A program made the translations under genes and the position numbers. A stretch of 64,000 nucleotides of DNA from assembly GCA_022495995.1 (NCBI GenBank), contig JAFEMH010000079.1:186001-250000 (forward strand), written 5' to 3'. This stretch comes from Adenophora triphylla var. japonica (taxonomy: Eukaryota; Streptophyta; Magnoliopsida; Asterales; Campanulaceae). Positions 25,949 to 37,529 of the stretch are shown one piece after another. The notes below the pieces were generated by a model. The model was not told the DNA's origin. It searched no databases and saw only the letters and a program-made list of their open reading frames with translations. Positions within the stretch are counted from its first letter, which is position 1; each line of letters opens with the position of its first letter.

Positions 25949-26796
25949 GAGGTGACGACCGGAGATGGGAAAGGGAGAAAGAGCCCGGAGGTGGAGAGGT
26001 GAGAGCTTGCCGGAGAGGGAGAAGTTCGCCGGAGTTGAGGAGGGAGACGAACGTCGGGTTTGAAGAGGGAGACGTTCGCCGGAGTTTGGGAGGGAGACGG
26101 TCGCCGGAGTCGGGGGACGTCGCCAAGTTGGGGAGGAGGGGTGGTGACGGAAAAGAGGGAGTAGAGAGAGAAAGTGTGTGTGTGAGAGAGTGTGTGTGTT
26201 TTTGTGACAGGGTAGGTGGGTGGGGAGGGGAGGGGAGGGGAGGGGAAAGGGTATAATTTTAAATCATTTAAATTAAGTGAGGGATTATATGGTAAGATAA
26301 AATATTTTTTAGGATTAGGAAGTAGATTAAGAAATAGATTGTCTTAAAATGTAGATTAGATATTATTGAGGGACTATGGCGTAATTTTCTCTTTTATTAT
26401 TATAACATTAAGTTTATCTCACTTGCATACTCACACAATTAAATTGCAGGCCCCACTTATAAGTCCCATCCACTTATTACACCCACACTCCATTTTTTAT
26501 TTATAATACTTTTGATTATTAATATTTATTTTATTAACTTTTGTATTCAATCAAAATGGTGGTGAAATTTTTATAGAGGGAAGAAGTAAATTTTTTTTTT
26601 TTTTTGTTAAAATAAAGAATGCGTCTCTTATTTTAAAAAAAAGCCGTACACTACATTAGAAGCAAAACCCTAACTGAATCGGTGAAGTGCCTTGACCCGC
26701 AAATTCTTAGTCTTTCCGTCGCATTACAAAATGCATAAAATCTCATTCATTATATAAGACACGAGTTTAAAAGTTTAAAAAGAATAATATTTAATA

Positions 26797-27083
26797 CTCC
26801 CTCCGTCCCAGCGAAAGAGTCGGTAAATTTGTCCGACACGCAAAATAAGAAATGTGATGTAGGAAAGAGAAAAAATTTAAATGTTGTGAGTATGAAAAAT
26901 TAAATAGGAGAGAGAATGAGTGAGAGGTGATGTAAGAAAGATAATATTGTGAGTGTAAAAGTAAAGTAGGAGAGAGAATGAGTGGAGATAATAGTGATTT
27001 AAGATTTCCTTTTTGGGAAAGTGGCTTTTTAAATGGGACGCCCAAAAAGGAAATAAATGGCTCTTTCGCTGGGGCGGAGGGAG
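26797..27083. mobile_element. Stowaway-like MITE
   Basis: CTCCCTCCGTCCCAGCGAAA and inverted tttcgctggggcggagggag ends are flanked by TA; 287 bp. Confidence 0.8.
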
Positions 27084-27224
27084 TATTTGTTTATTCATGA
27101 GACTTACTTGTCTTACTTACATCATCTATTCCCTAACTATTTTATATCACACTTTCTCTTTTTTATCTCACTATTCATACTCACAATACTTTTTTCACTA
27201 TACTTCATTCGTCCTAAAATAATA

Positions 27225-27549
27225 CTCCATCCGTCCCACTTCAAATGGTCCCTTGATTTATTTCACGATTCTTAAGAAAAATGAATAAAGTGGGTAGAAA
27301 TTAGAGGAGAGAGAATGTAAAAGTTAAATGTGTGGTAGGGAATATGAGAGAGAATATAAAAGTTAAAAATATTTAATAGGAGAGAGAATGAGTGGGGGGA
27401 ATAGTAAGTTAATGATTGATTTTTTTGTAAATATGTGGAAATGATAAGGGTATAAATATATGAAAAACTTTTCATTTATGAAAGGGACCAATTGAAGTGG
27501 AATATCTCAAAAAAAGGAAATTAGACTATTTGAAGTGGGACAGAGGGAG
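27225..27549. mobile_element. Stowaway-like MITE
   Basis: CTCCATCCGTCCCACTTCAA and inverted ttgaagtgggacagagggag ends are flanked by TA; 325 bp. A further fragment of the same family (cttcattcgtcc) lies just to its left at 27203. Confidence 0.78.
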
Positions 27550-27802
27550 TATTTTACAATTTAAATTGTTATTATTAAAATGGTTTAGGTTATTTCCTTG
27601 AAAAAACCTCATGCTACCAAAATTCCATTTCTATAGTTTTTCACTTTTTCTTTCCAACAAGACTCCAAACCTAAAATCGTTAAGTCAAAATTGGGATTGT
27701 ACACCCTTCAACATCATCATGTCTAACTTTCTAAGAACACCAACATATATTAATGAGAAAATTACTTCATAATAGTACCTTAATAATACCTAATCTACAT
27801 TA

Positions 27803-28220
27803 CTTCCTCCATCCTAGACCAAGGGTCCTGGAGTGGAGTTGAATTTCACGCTTCTTAAAAAAATTTTAAAAAAAATTAATAAAAAATTGTAAGTGGATAA
27901 AAAATTAGAAGAGAGAGAATGTAAAAGTTAAATGATGGGTAGGAAATAGTAGTTAATGATTAATTTTTTTGTCAAATGAGTAGAAGATTAGAGGAGAGAC
28001 AATGTAAAATGTGGGGTAGATAATAGTAGTTAATGATTGGATTTTTTGTAAATATGTTAAAATTATAAGGGTATAATGAATTATTTTTTTGTAAATATAT
28101 TTAAATTATAAGGGTATAAATGTTCGAAACACTGTTCAAAACTTGCCATTTATGGAAGGGACTCTTGAAGTGGGACGAATCAAAAGAGAAAGTAGGACCC
28201 TTGAAGTGAGACGGAGAGAG
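27803..28220. mobile_element. MITE nested in element B
   Basis: CTTCCTCCATCCTAGACC and inverted cttgaagtgagacggagagag ends are flanked by TA; 418 bp with internal duplication of the aatgtaaaagttaaatg block. Confidence 0.72.
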
Positions 28221-28404
28221 TATTATTATTATAAGACTACCCACAATGGTTTCATTTAACCCCCTATTTTATTTAACTACTTTATCTCATCCACATCACT
28301 TTATCTTATCCACCTCATATTTCAACTACTCATTTCATTTAATCACCCTACAATGGTTTAATTAAATTAAATTTCAACTCTCTCCAACTCATCATTCTAT
28401 ACCT

Positions 28405-28940
28405 ATGGCTGTTACACGAAACGAGCCTGCTCGAGCTCGGCTCGGGCTCGGCACGAAAAAAACTAGAGTTCAAGTGGGCTCGAGTTGAACTCGAGCTCGA
28501 GCTCGAACCGATTTTTAAGCTCGTCATTTTTTCGAATTCGGCTCGTGTTCGGCTCGTATGTTCGACGAGCTCTGTTCGAGATCGACTCGTTTGAGCTCGA
28601 CTCGGGCTCGGCTCGTTAAAAGCTCGAATAAATTTTAGTGTATATATATATACTCCCTCCGTCCCGGAACAATCTTCACACTTTCCCTTTTGGGCGTCCC
28701 AAAACTTACTTCACACATTTAAAACTTACCTAAAATGGAAAGGAATCTTTACTATTCCCTCCACTCATTCTCTCTCCTACATTATTTTAATACTCACAAC
28801 ACCATTATAATTTACTATTCTCTCCACTCATTCTCTCTCCTATTTTATTTTCACACTCACAACACTTTCAATATAATACTCCCTCCTTAAAACCAAAGGC
28901 AAACAAGTGCTTTCGGAACATTGTTTCGGGATCTGAGGGA

Positions 28941-29001
<61 letters not shown>

Positions 29002-29130
29002 GGCTCGAGTTCGATTAAAACTCGAATTAGGGCTCGATAAAGCTCGTTTGATTTCAGATTTTTTTCAAAAAATAAGTTGAAGCTCGAGCTCGGCTCGTTA
29101 ATACTCGAGTTCGAGCAGCTCGCGACACAA
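28405..29130. repeat. GAGCTCGGCTCG-rich repeat nested in the Harbinger element
   Basis: Both flanks (28415-28630 and 29003-29125) are packed with GCTCGAGCTCGG-type short palindromic repeats in inverted orientation. The middle is occupied by a MITE (28653-28941) and (TA)n (28942-28998). It is probably a non-autonomous hAT; the ends are not sharp. Confidence 0.55.
28653..28941. mobile_element. MITE within the GAGCTCG repeat
   Basis: CTCCCTCCGTCCCGGAACAA and inverted ttgtttcgggatctgagggag ends are flanked by TA. An inner copy of the same left end (ctccctcctta, 28879) suggests one MITE inserted in another. Confidence 0.68.
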
Positions 29131-29149
29131 GTAATGAAAGACAATAAAA

Positions 29150-29690
29150 TTATTAAATCACAAATTTCTGAAATTTGCCCAAATGTGCTTGAATAGATCC
29201 TTCTGCAATTGTTGATGAACTCTTGGATCACGCATTTCCGATCTAGTACGCACATGCTATGCAAATGCAGGTAGTACCTCAGTCGACAATGGTTGTTGTG
29301 TACTAGACCCACTTGCCTCGGATTCATCATGATAGTCAAGCCAATTATGAGAATACGTATCCCGTTCATCCTCAACAATCTTATTATGTAATATGATACA
29401 TGACCTCAAGATGATAGCCAAATCGTCTATCTCCCACATTCGAGCTGGTTCTCGAATGATTTTAAATCGAGCTTGGAGCACTCCAAATGCACGTTATATA
29501 TCCTTCCGACATCCCTCCTGATATTTTGCAAATAACTTATCTTCATCACTTTGAGAAAGTCTAATTGATTTGACGAAAGCCGGATAAGAAGGGTAGATAC
29601 CGTTAACAAGATATACCCACTAAGTAGCACTAAATTTTGTGTCGTCCTCCATTTGACCTTTTTTTTTTGCGCAGCGGGGTTGGACATTCT
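29150..29690 (-). pseudogene. PIF/Harbinger DDE transposase remnant
   Basis: Minus-strand frames here contain LQARFKIIREPARMWEID and IILRSCIILHNKIVEDER, the conserved C-terminal end of plant PIF/Harbinger transposases. The upstream part (29480-29690) continues in other frames with VYLVNGIYPSYPAF-like sequence, so at least one frameshift is present. Only the C-terminal third is recognisable; the catalytic core is missing or too degraded. Confidence 0.8.
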
Positions 29691-29718
29691 TCGGTGGGAG
29701 TAGCTTTGATAGGTCCGC

Positions 29719-30063
29719 TCATGCTATCCTGAACCATTTGTGTTGAATATTCTGGAAATTCCCCTGCTTCAGAATTTCCAGAATTTTCATTTCACATCCT
29801 TGACATGTAAGGATCATTAGGATAATAATGGAGCAGAGGTGGTTGAAATTGCATAGGATAATATGGATTCCAATTTGGTACACCTGAAGGCATGATATTT
29901 GGGACAGCCGAATGCATAAGATTTGGGGGAAAAAAGATTTGAAACATTTTGGGGATGTGGTTGGATGGAAGATTGATTCTAAGTGAAAATCATTAGGATT
30001 GTAGTTGAATGGGGAAAAATTACTTGAATTTTGAGTGTTGAAAGGATTATTATTGGAATTCAT
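29719..30063 (-). pseudogene. Harbinger accessory ORF N-terminus, frameshifted
   Basis: The frame starts MNSNNNPFNTQNSSNFSPFN, an Asn/Phe/Pro-rich leader like the Myb/SANT-type second ORF of plant PIF/Harbinger elements. It drifts out of frame after about 30 codons, and no intact Myb-like domain remains. Order and strand agree with the transposase remnant. Confidence 0.5.
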
Positions 30064-31440
30064 TTCACTAAAAGGATGATGATTTTTTTTTAAATAAAGA
30101 CTAAAATGAAGAAGGATAATTGAGAAATGAGTGTTTTTTTTGTGTCCAAATCAAATATAACTTGCATCAATTTATAGGAAAAAAATGATGAATTTTGGCA
30201 GAAAAAAATAAAATAATAATAATTTACTAGGTGATAATTCAGCTCAAAGATTTGTGATAAAAAAAAAATCTGAAAATCCAATGGACCAATCAGCTCGCGC
30301 CATGTGGCAGATCAAGAAAAAACAAAAAAAAAAGGAAAAAAGGGACCGCCCCACACGCCTTGTCAGGTGGTGAGGCGCACGCGCCATGTCGGCCCAATTA
30401 GCTCGCACCACGTGTCATCTCGTTTGGCTTTTTTTTTTCAACCGGTTGAAACTTTTCATCTTCCAATTTCATTTAACCCATTTCATTTAATCCATTACAC
30501 CATTTCAACTAACTAACTCCCATTTCATTTCCATTTCAGCTAACCCATTGTGGGTAGTCTAAGACATCCTATTTTCTAATTTACATCTTAATCTTACAAA
30601 ATAGTTTCTCCTACCATATAATTTCTCGCCTATTTTAAAATTTTGGAAATACCGAATATGCCCTCATATAAATGGTCCCATATCCCGTTTTCAGCACAGT
30701 TCACCGTTGTTCCTAGGGTTTGGCGTGCGAGGCGACGATGGCGATTTGGCCCTGCAACTTAAATCTGATTCAAAATCAGATATCACAACTTCGATTCAAC
30801 AATTCGTTGAATTGGATCAATTCGGTTTCAAGTTTCATTGATTTTAATCGAGTGAAAATCATTATTCATAAGTTTTGAGGTGAGTTTCGTATCACCATTG
30901 TTGTTGTTTTTTATTTTTAATTGAATTATTGTTATTGGTTTTGATCTGTGTTTTCAAAGCGATTCTACTGCTTGTTCATTATATTCAGATGATTAACTCT
31001 GTTATATATTTGTTGTATTTTTTAGCATCTTGATTAGTGGTTTCAAACTTGATTTTTTTTTTATTGTTCAACAATTTATAACTTAAGGAATCAGTTGTAT
31101 GCCCCAGTTAAATGATGGTTGATCCTTGCTGTTTGCTTATATTTGCAGATTCATTATCAATTATAATAGTAATATGGATGATGTTTTGATGGCTTTGTTC
31201 AAGTTTGATGGAGTTAGTGTAGTTTATAGAATTACTAAGTTTTCATCTTTTGAATCATTGGTTGACTTTGCATGTAAGAGGTGATCGTGCCTGCAGAAAA
31301 ATTGTCTCATTTTTTCATACTATTTTTCTGGTAATTCTAATTGTCTACTAACGAATGAAGATGAATATGTGAACATGAGATTTATGGTACAGAGATTTTC
31401 AATTCAGCTTATTGAGATTGATGTAAAATAGTGTGGTAGT

Positions 31441-32460
31441 TTGGATGTTGTTGATTCATCTTCATCGACTATTGTTAGTGGATTATCATCTGATATTGAA
31501 CGTAGTACGTACTCTAGTGTTGATTTGCCTATTAGTTTTTTTCGTCATCAAGATAAGCAGTTGAAAAGTGCAAAGTGGGCTACTGATATTAAGGGTGTTG
31601 GGCAGATTTTTGAAGGTGGAATTAGTGAGTTTCGAATTGTTTTGTGCAAATATGCCACAGCTGTTGGTTATGACTTTATCTATGTGAAAAATGACAAAGT
31701 GCATCTTACTGCCAAGTGTGTACACAGTGAAACAGGAGGTTGTCGTTGGAGAATTTATGCTTCAGTTGAAAATGCTAATGGTTTCGCGTATATAAGGACC
31801 TATGAAAAGAATCATAGTTGTGGTGATGTTTTCGTGAATGGAATTAGAAAAAAGCTGAGTTCTGAGGTTATTTCAAGTATTATTCTTAAAGCAGTTCGTT
31901 CTTAGCCATCCACAGGTGCCGCTGAAGTTTTGCATTTTCTCAAGGCAGATTATGGAGTTTCAGTTACTTACAGGGTTTCTTGGATTGCCGTTAAGAAAGC
32001 AAGGGATGTGGTGTTTGGTGAAATAGAGTTAGATTATGATAAGCTGGGATCTTACTTTGATAAGATGAGGCAATTGGACCCAAGTAGTCATTTCGTTCTT
32101 GATTATGACCCGGTTTCTCATCACTTTAAGAGGTGTTTTGTTTCGTTTGGGGTTGTCTATTTGGTTTTCATTCTTGTCATCCTCTGTTGTCGCTGACGTT
32201 TTGCGTTTTCTCAAGTCAGATTATGGAGTTTCAGTTACTTACATGGTTTCTTGGATTGCCGTTAAGAAAGCAAGGGATGTGGTGTTTGGTGAAATAGAGT
32301 TAGATTATGATAAGCTGAGATCTTACTTTGATAAGATGAGGCAATTGGACCCAAGTAGTCATTTCGTTCTTGATTATGACCCGATTTCTCATCACTTTAA
32401 GAGGTGTTTTGTTTCGTTTGGGGTTGTCTATTTGGTTTTCATTCTTGTCATCCTCTGTTG
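31441..32460 (+). pseudogene. Mutator-like transposase N-terminal remnant with internal duplication
   Basis: A frame from 31441 contains FRIVLCKYATAVGYDFIYVKND and CRWRIYASVENANGFAYIRTYEKNHSC (quoted in part), the zinc-binding N-terminal domain of plant MULE transposases. An in-frame TAG ends it at 31903-31905; the homology continues in SVTYRVSWIAVKKARDVVFG. A ~270-bp segment (31926-32195) is then repeated almost exactly at 32197-32465, so this domain occurs twice before the reading frame is lost in MGRTCGES (cf. the MULE DGTHL region). The DDE domain is absent. Confidence 0.75.
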
Positions 32461-32599
32461 TTTCTTGATGGGGCGCACTTGCGGGGAAAGTATAAGGGCG
32501 TATTATTGGCTGCAACAGCTAAAGATGGAAACAATGGTAATTCACTTGATCTCTTTGTTTTTAATACTTTTTAGCATGTTTGAAATATGTTTCTCTGTT

Positions 32600-35500
32600 G
32601 TTTTTGCTGAATCAAACAATTGAGAACTTACTAGTTCTCAATTGTTTTTATGAGGAAACCAGGCTTTTCCTCATAAAAATTGAGAACTTATGCATAAAAG
32701 GCACTAATATATAACAAAATTACTAAAACAAACAAAACAACTGAGATCATACAAATAGAACACAACAATAACTGAATATAATTGAGAACATTCACTTAAT
32801 AATTGAATTTAACAGAATATAATTGAGAACTTATAATGTTTCTTACTGATATTTGTGTGAAGTAGACTATCTGTAACACACTATTATACCAAAGTTCCAC
32901 AACACCACACCTAGGCAAATCAAGGCAACACACTTAGCATATGACATCATTGTTGGGTTTTGCGGTTACAAGCGTAGCGGAAAAATATTTATACAACAAA
33001 ACCCTAGCCCTTAAATCCGTCTAGCATGAAGAGATTAGAAACATGAAATAGAATTTACATACCTTAATGCGATTTGTTTGTTCGAAAATGGATCTTCAAA
33101 GCGAATCTCAAAACGAATCTCAAAAACCGTTGATGAAGGTTTTTTATCTTCTCCCTGTTCTAAACCTTTTGATGAATCAACGATTGAAAGTCTTCAAGCT
33201 TTTGGTGATAAAGTAATCACCCTCACACGCGAACGGATCAAGAACACTTCTTGTTGGATTGCTAGATGATCCCCGATTGTTGAATCAATATTCAACAATC
33301 AATGGCTGTTTGGTAGAATGAATCTATGGAATTTGATCTTTGATTCGTAATCAAAATCAACCAATTAGTGTTTCTAAAACTCTAATTTTTGTCACCTATA
33401 GCTGGGGCAAAAGGATTTCATTTATACTTGTTATAAATCCTTAACCTTTAGGAAAAAAGAGTCCTTTTTCCAAGCCAAAATGGATTTCCAGCGCCGCGCC
33501 AGGACGAGTCGCCCCAGGGGCACGAGTCGTGAGCACGACTCGTCCCATAGGGCACGAGTCGTCCCCTAATTGCAGCTCTCTATGATATAGTCATCCCTGC
33601 CTTGGGGAATAGTTGGGCCAAAACGGGACGAGTCGTCCCCTAAGCCCAGAATTCACCCTTTTAGCCATTTGCAATCCGTTCTTTTGTGTGTGACCCTTTA
33701 GGAATTATATTTTATGTTGGTAGTGAGTTGAAACATCAACCTCACAAGACATAAGTGACTTCTAACAAGTCATTATGTCCACATAATTAAATATAACATC
33801 AAAGCTTGATTCCTTGATAGATCAAATGTCACAATCTCTTTGTCCACGATGTCCAATTGAACATGAGTCATGGTCCATGTCAACTCATACCGTTCAATGC
33901 TTTCTCGATTTTGAATATGTTGATAATCCAAATGCATTTGATCTCTATCAAATCACTTGAGTGTGGCCACACATTTCATCAACATCATTCATCGAGGGGC
34001 CCAAGCAAACATCTCTCTCAACGAGAGGGACAAATCCCATCTTGACTTATCATTCTTCCCTACAAGAATCCAATCGTTCCAACATAGCCCTTATTTCTAT
34101 CCGATTAGAGATAGTGTTAGACTATATCAAACACAATGTTTCATCATGTGGAAGACGATGATAATCTCAGGTACAAAGGATTCAATGACACGACTATCAT
34201 GAGATTTAATCATGACATATATGACTATAGACCATGTCATAAATCTCATCGGTAGGTCATGTCCAATACTTGTTCTCTAACAAGTATCCATAAGTGTAAT
34301 GTGCATCACATGCATATAATCATCTCCATGATTATCCACTATCAACTTAAACTAGTTATTCACAATAACTAGGGACGCAGTTCAATACAATAAACATGTA
34401 AACATATAATAAACCAAATAAACTTTCTCTATAATAAATGATAAAGACGATTACATAGCGGTTTAAGTTATAAGTCAAACATAACTAAACGCCTAGGGCA
34501 CTACACCAACAATCATTAGTGTGATATCAATAGTTCTTTGTGCGTGATATCATCAAATCATTCAAACATCAATGGGGAAACAGTGTCTAAATTCACATTA
34601 AAAACTGAGAAAACAGTTGAGAACTTATGCATAAAAGACACTAATATACAACAAAATCATTAGAAACACCAAAATAAGCTTTTACTAATAAAAACAATTG
34701 ATGAATTCATAAAAAATTGAGATCTTACTAGTTCTCAATTGTTTTTAATGAGGAAACCAGACTTTTTCTCATAAAAATTGAGAAAACAATTGAAAACTTA
34801 TGCATAAAAGCCACTAATATATAACAAAATTACTAAAACAACCAAAATAATCGAGATCATACAAATAGAACACAACAATAACTGAAGATAATTGAGAACA
34901 TTCACTTAATAATTGAATTTAACAGAATATAATTGAGAACTTATAATGTTTCTTACTAATATTTGTGTGAAGTAGACAATCTGTGACACACTATTATACC
35001 AAAGTTTCACAACACCACACCTAGCCAAATCAAGGCAACACTTTTAGCCTATGCCATCATCAGTGTGATATCAATAGTTCTTTGTGCGTGATAGTGCGTG
35101 ATAGTGCGTGATATAATCACATCATACAAACATCAATGTGGAAACATTGTCTAAATTCATATTTAAAACTGAGAAAACAGTTGAGAACTTATGCATAAAA
35201 GACACTAATATACAACAAAACCACTAGAAACACCAAAATAAGCTTTTACTAATAAAAACAATTGATGAATTAATAAAAAAATTGAGATCTTACTAGTTCT
35301 CAATTGTTTTAATGAGGAAACCAGACTTTTCCTCATAAAAATTGAGAAAACAATTGAGAACTTATGCATAAAAGCCACTAATATATAACAAAATTACTAA
35401 AACAACCACAACAACTGATATTATACAAATAGAACACAACAATAACTGGAGATAATTGAGAACTTTCACTTAATAAGTGATTTTAACAAAATATAATTGA

Positions 35501-36100
35501 GAACTTATAATGTTTCTTACTGAAATCTGTGACACACTATTATACCAAAGTTCCACAACACCACACCTAGGCAAATCAAGGCAACACACTTAGCATATGC
35601 CATCATTAGTGTGATTCCAATGGTTCTTTGTGCGTGATAGTGCGTGAGATCATCATATCATACAAACATCAATGTGAAACAGTGTCTAAAATTCACATTA
35701 AAAACTGAGAAAACAGCTGAGAACTTATTCATAAAAGACACTAATATAAAACGAAATCACTAAAAACACTGAAACAAGCTTTTACTTATGAAAACAATAG
35801 AGAATTCATAAAAAAAATTGAGAACTTACTAGTTCTCATTATTTTTATGAAGAAACCTGACTTTTTCCTCATAAAAACTATGAAAACAATTGAGAACTTA
35901 TAAAACAATTGATTAATTCAAAAAAACTGTTGAGAACTTACTAGTTCTCATTTTTTTATGAGGAAACCAGACTTTTCCTCAAAAAAATTGAGAAAACAAA
36001 TGAGATCTTACAAATAGAACACAACAACTAATAACTTATAACTACAAAAGCAGATAATGATTTTAACAACAAATAACGAGAAAAAAAATCTGAAAATATT
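32600..36100. repeat. ~550-bp tandem repeat zone with GAGAACTTACTAGTTCTC palindromes (element B)
   Basis: The marker caacaccacacctag recurs at about 32900, 35013 and 35558. Subtracting the 1,561-bp solo LTR gives a unit of about 550 bp. Each unit has AATTGAGAACTTACTAG followed by the inverted TTCTCAATTG (32620, 34725, 35290, 35817, 35930) and aactgagaaaacag blocks. Later copies are shorter. It is non-coding; the motif relates to the hairpins of element A. Confidence 0.82.
32951..34511. mobile_element. Solo LTR, 1,561 bp
   Basis: The sequence starts TGTTGGGTTTTGCGG and ends CTACACCAACA, with ATCAT on both sides (32946-32950, 34512-34516), a perfect 5-bp duplication. Uninterrupted sibling repeats at ~35055 and ~35600 show the empty site. 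Positions 33490-33640 carry clustered GGCACGAGTCGTCCC-type motifs. No internal retrotransposon region remains, so it arose by LTR-LTR recombination. Both terminal dinucleotides are TG...CA. Confidence 0.87.
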
Positions 36101-36746
36101 TGAGAACTCATACACAATATTAAACAAATACTCTTACATTTATGACCAAAATATATTTTAAAACAAAATAACCGAGAAAGCAACTGAGAACTTACTTTTT
36201 TAGCAAACATGTGAACAAGTTCATAGATTTTCATTCTTTTTTTTTTTTGAGAAATTACTGAATAAACGGAGTTATAAACTCAAAAAAAAAACACAATTTA
36301 GAAAATAATTGAGAAATTAGTAGTTGTACTAAGTTAGAAATTAAAAATCTTATGAAATTTGGAGCAAAAATAAAATAAAATAGAGAACTTAAAATTTTTG
36401 AGAGTTGATGCATTACCTTTTGGTTGATGATGAATGTGATAAAGAAATTGACGAAAATATGGATTTTCTAAGCTTCAACAATGGCCGTTTCTAGAGAGTG
36501 AGAGGCATAGAGAGACAAGCTCTAGAAGACGCATTTTGGTATTTTGATGGTTGAAAAGATAGTAATATTCATCCACGTCGCTTACACGTGCGTGCCGTGT
36601 CATTAATTAATGGCAAAATTGTAATATAAACGAAAGGAAAGGGACACGGGTGTCATTTGAATTACAGGGACTATTTGGTTAAGCAAAATACAATTATCCT
36701 AGAAGGTAGTACTGCTTTGTTAGAAGGATTATATCATAAATCCCTC

Positions 36747-36930
36747 TATATTAATCACATATTAAGGGAGAAGTCAGAAAATTTGGCAAAGGGGTGGAAA
36801 TTACTTGGGAAATAAAAATCATACTTCCTCTGAATCGTTTTAAGGTTCTTATTTTTCTTTTTAGTTTATCCCAATTTAAGATTTTTAGTTGTATTATTAC
36901 TTAAAATAGATAATGGGACTCAATTGTCAT
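36747..36930. repeat. Segmental repeat, right part of split copy
   Basis: It continues the match to 22985-23170 that was broken at 27754 by element B. Confidence 0.85.
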
Positions 36931-37525
36931 TTTATAATAAAAACTCCTTACCCACTTTTTTTTTCTCATACTTTAATTTCTATACTAATAACATTTACTT
37001 TTTCTTAATACCTCTACCAAATCAAATTAAGAAAATTAAATCAGGATGGAGAGAATAGTTATTATTATGTACTTTCTTTGTCCTAAAAAGTTAGTTTTTC
37101 TTTTTTCGTTGTTTTTAATGAAATTTGTGCAATAATTTGGGTTAATTTATTTAATATAATGAAAATTTAAACTTATTATTGATATGCCATCACTTAATAA
37201 TGAAAAAAGTGAGATTAACTTTCCGAAACGAAAAAAGTATAGTTTAAAACATATGTGATTAAAACCATATATTAATATTAATTTAACCTTAAACCATCAC
37301 TTATATTAAAAATAATAATTTTAGATTCTCATTAGCATAATTAAAAGTTATCTAAATTATTATTTAAAGTTCATTCAAATTAATAATGAAAAAAGTGAGA
37401 TTAACTTTTCGAAACGGAAAAAGTATAGTTTAAAACATATATGTGATTAAAACCATATATTAATATTAATTTAACCTTAAATTTGGGGGTCAAAATTGAC
37501 AAGATATTTTTTTGCATATTTTTGG
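36931..37525. other. AT-rich spacer with 95-bp direct repeat
   Basis: The block 37199-37290 (aatgaaaaaagtgagattaac ... aaccttaaa) is repeated at 37386-37483. There is no gene. Confidence 0.65.
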
Positions 37526-37529
37526 TAGA

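Larger units (their letters stand above)
23456..26391. mobile_element. Non-autonomous Mutator-like element with hairpin array (element A)
   Basis: This 2,936-bp element is flanked by a perfect 9-bp duplication TTTTATTAT (23447-23455 and 26392-26400). The termini begin GAGGCATTTACC and, inverted, GAGAAAATTACGCC, and share subterminal blocks (aaatagtccct/ataatccctc, ctacttcctaa). The left half is a tandem hairpin array (23640-25290). The right part (25690-26240) looks like the start of a gene: TATA-like sequence, GA/CT-rich leader, an ATG at 25814 opening a 44-codon frame, then purine-rich repeats. No transposase is present. Ends match those of the larger element at 27755-36746, so both belong to one family. 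Confidence 0.85.
28235..30559 (-). mobile_element. PIF/Harbinger element nested in element B
   Basis: The termini are GACTACCCACAATGG and its inverted copy; TAA flanks both sides (28232-28234, 30560-30562), the typical 3-bp target of this superfamily. The element is 2,325 bp and carries disabled transposase and accessory reading frames on the minus strand (29150-30063). A GAGCTCG-repeat element (about 28405-29130) with a further MITE and TA run is inserted in it. Confidence 0.88.
27755..36746. mobile_element. Large Mutator-like element with nested insertions (element B)
   Basis: The 8,992-bp span is flanked by a perfect 9-bp duplication TATATTAAT (27746-27754 and 36747-36755). The left end GAGAAAATTACTTCATAATAG matches the inverted right end of element A, and the inverted right end GAGGGATTTATGATATAATC matches element A's left end. 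The left terminal region is interrupted at 27803 by a MITE and a PIF/Harbinger element and resumes at 30563. The interior has Mutator transposase remnants (31441-32460) and a ~550-bp tandem repeat zone (32600-36100), itself hit by a solo LTR. Subtracting nested elements leaves about 4.7 kb. The transposase is broken, so the element is not autonomous. Confidence 0.85.
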
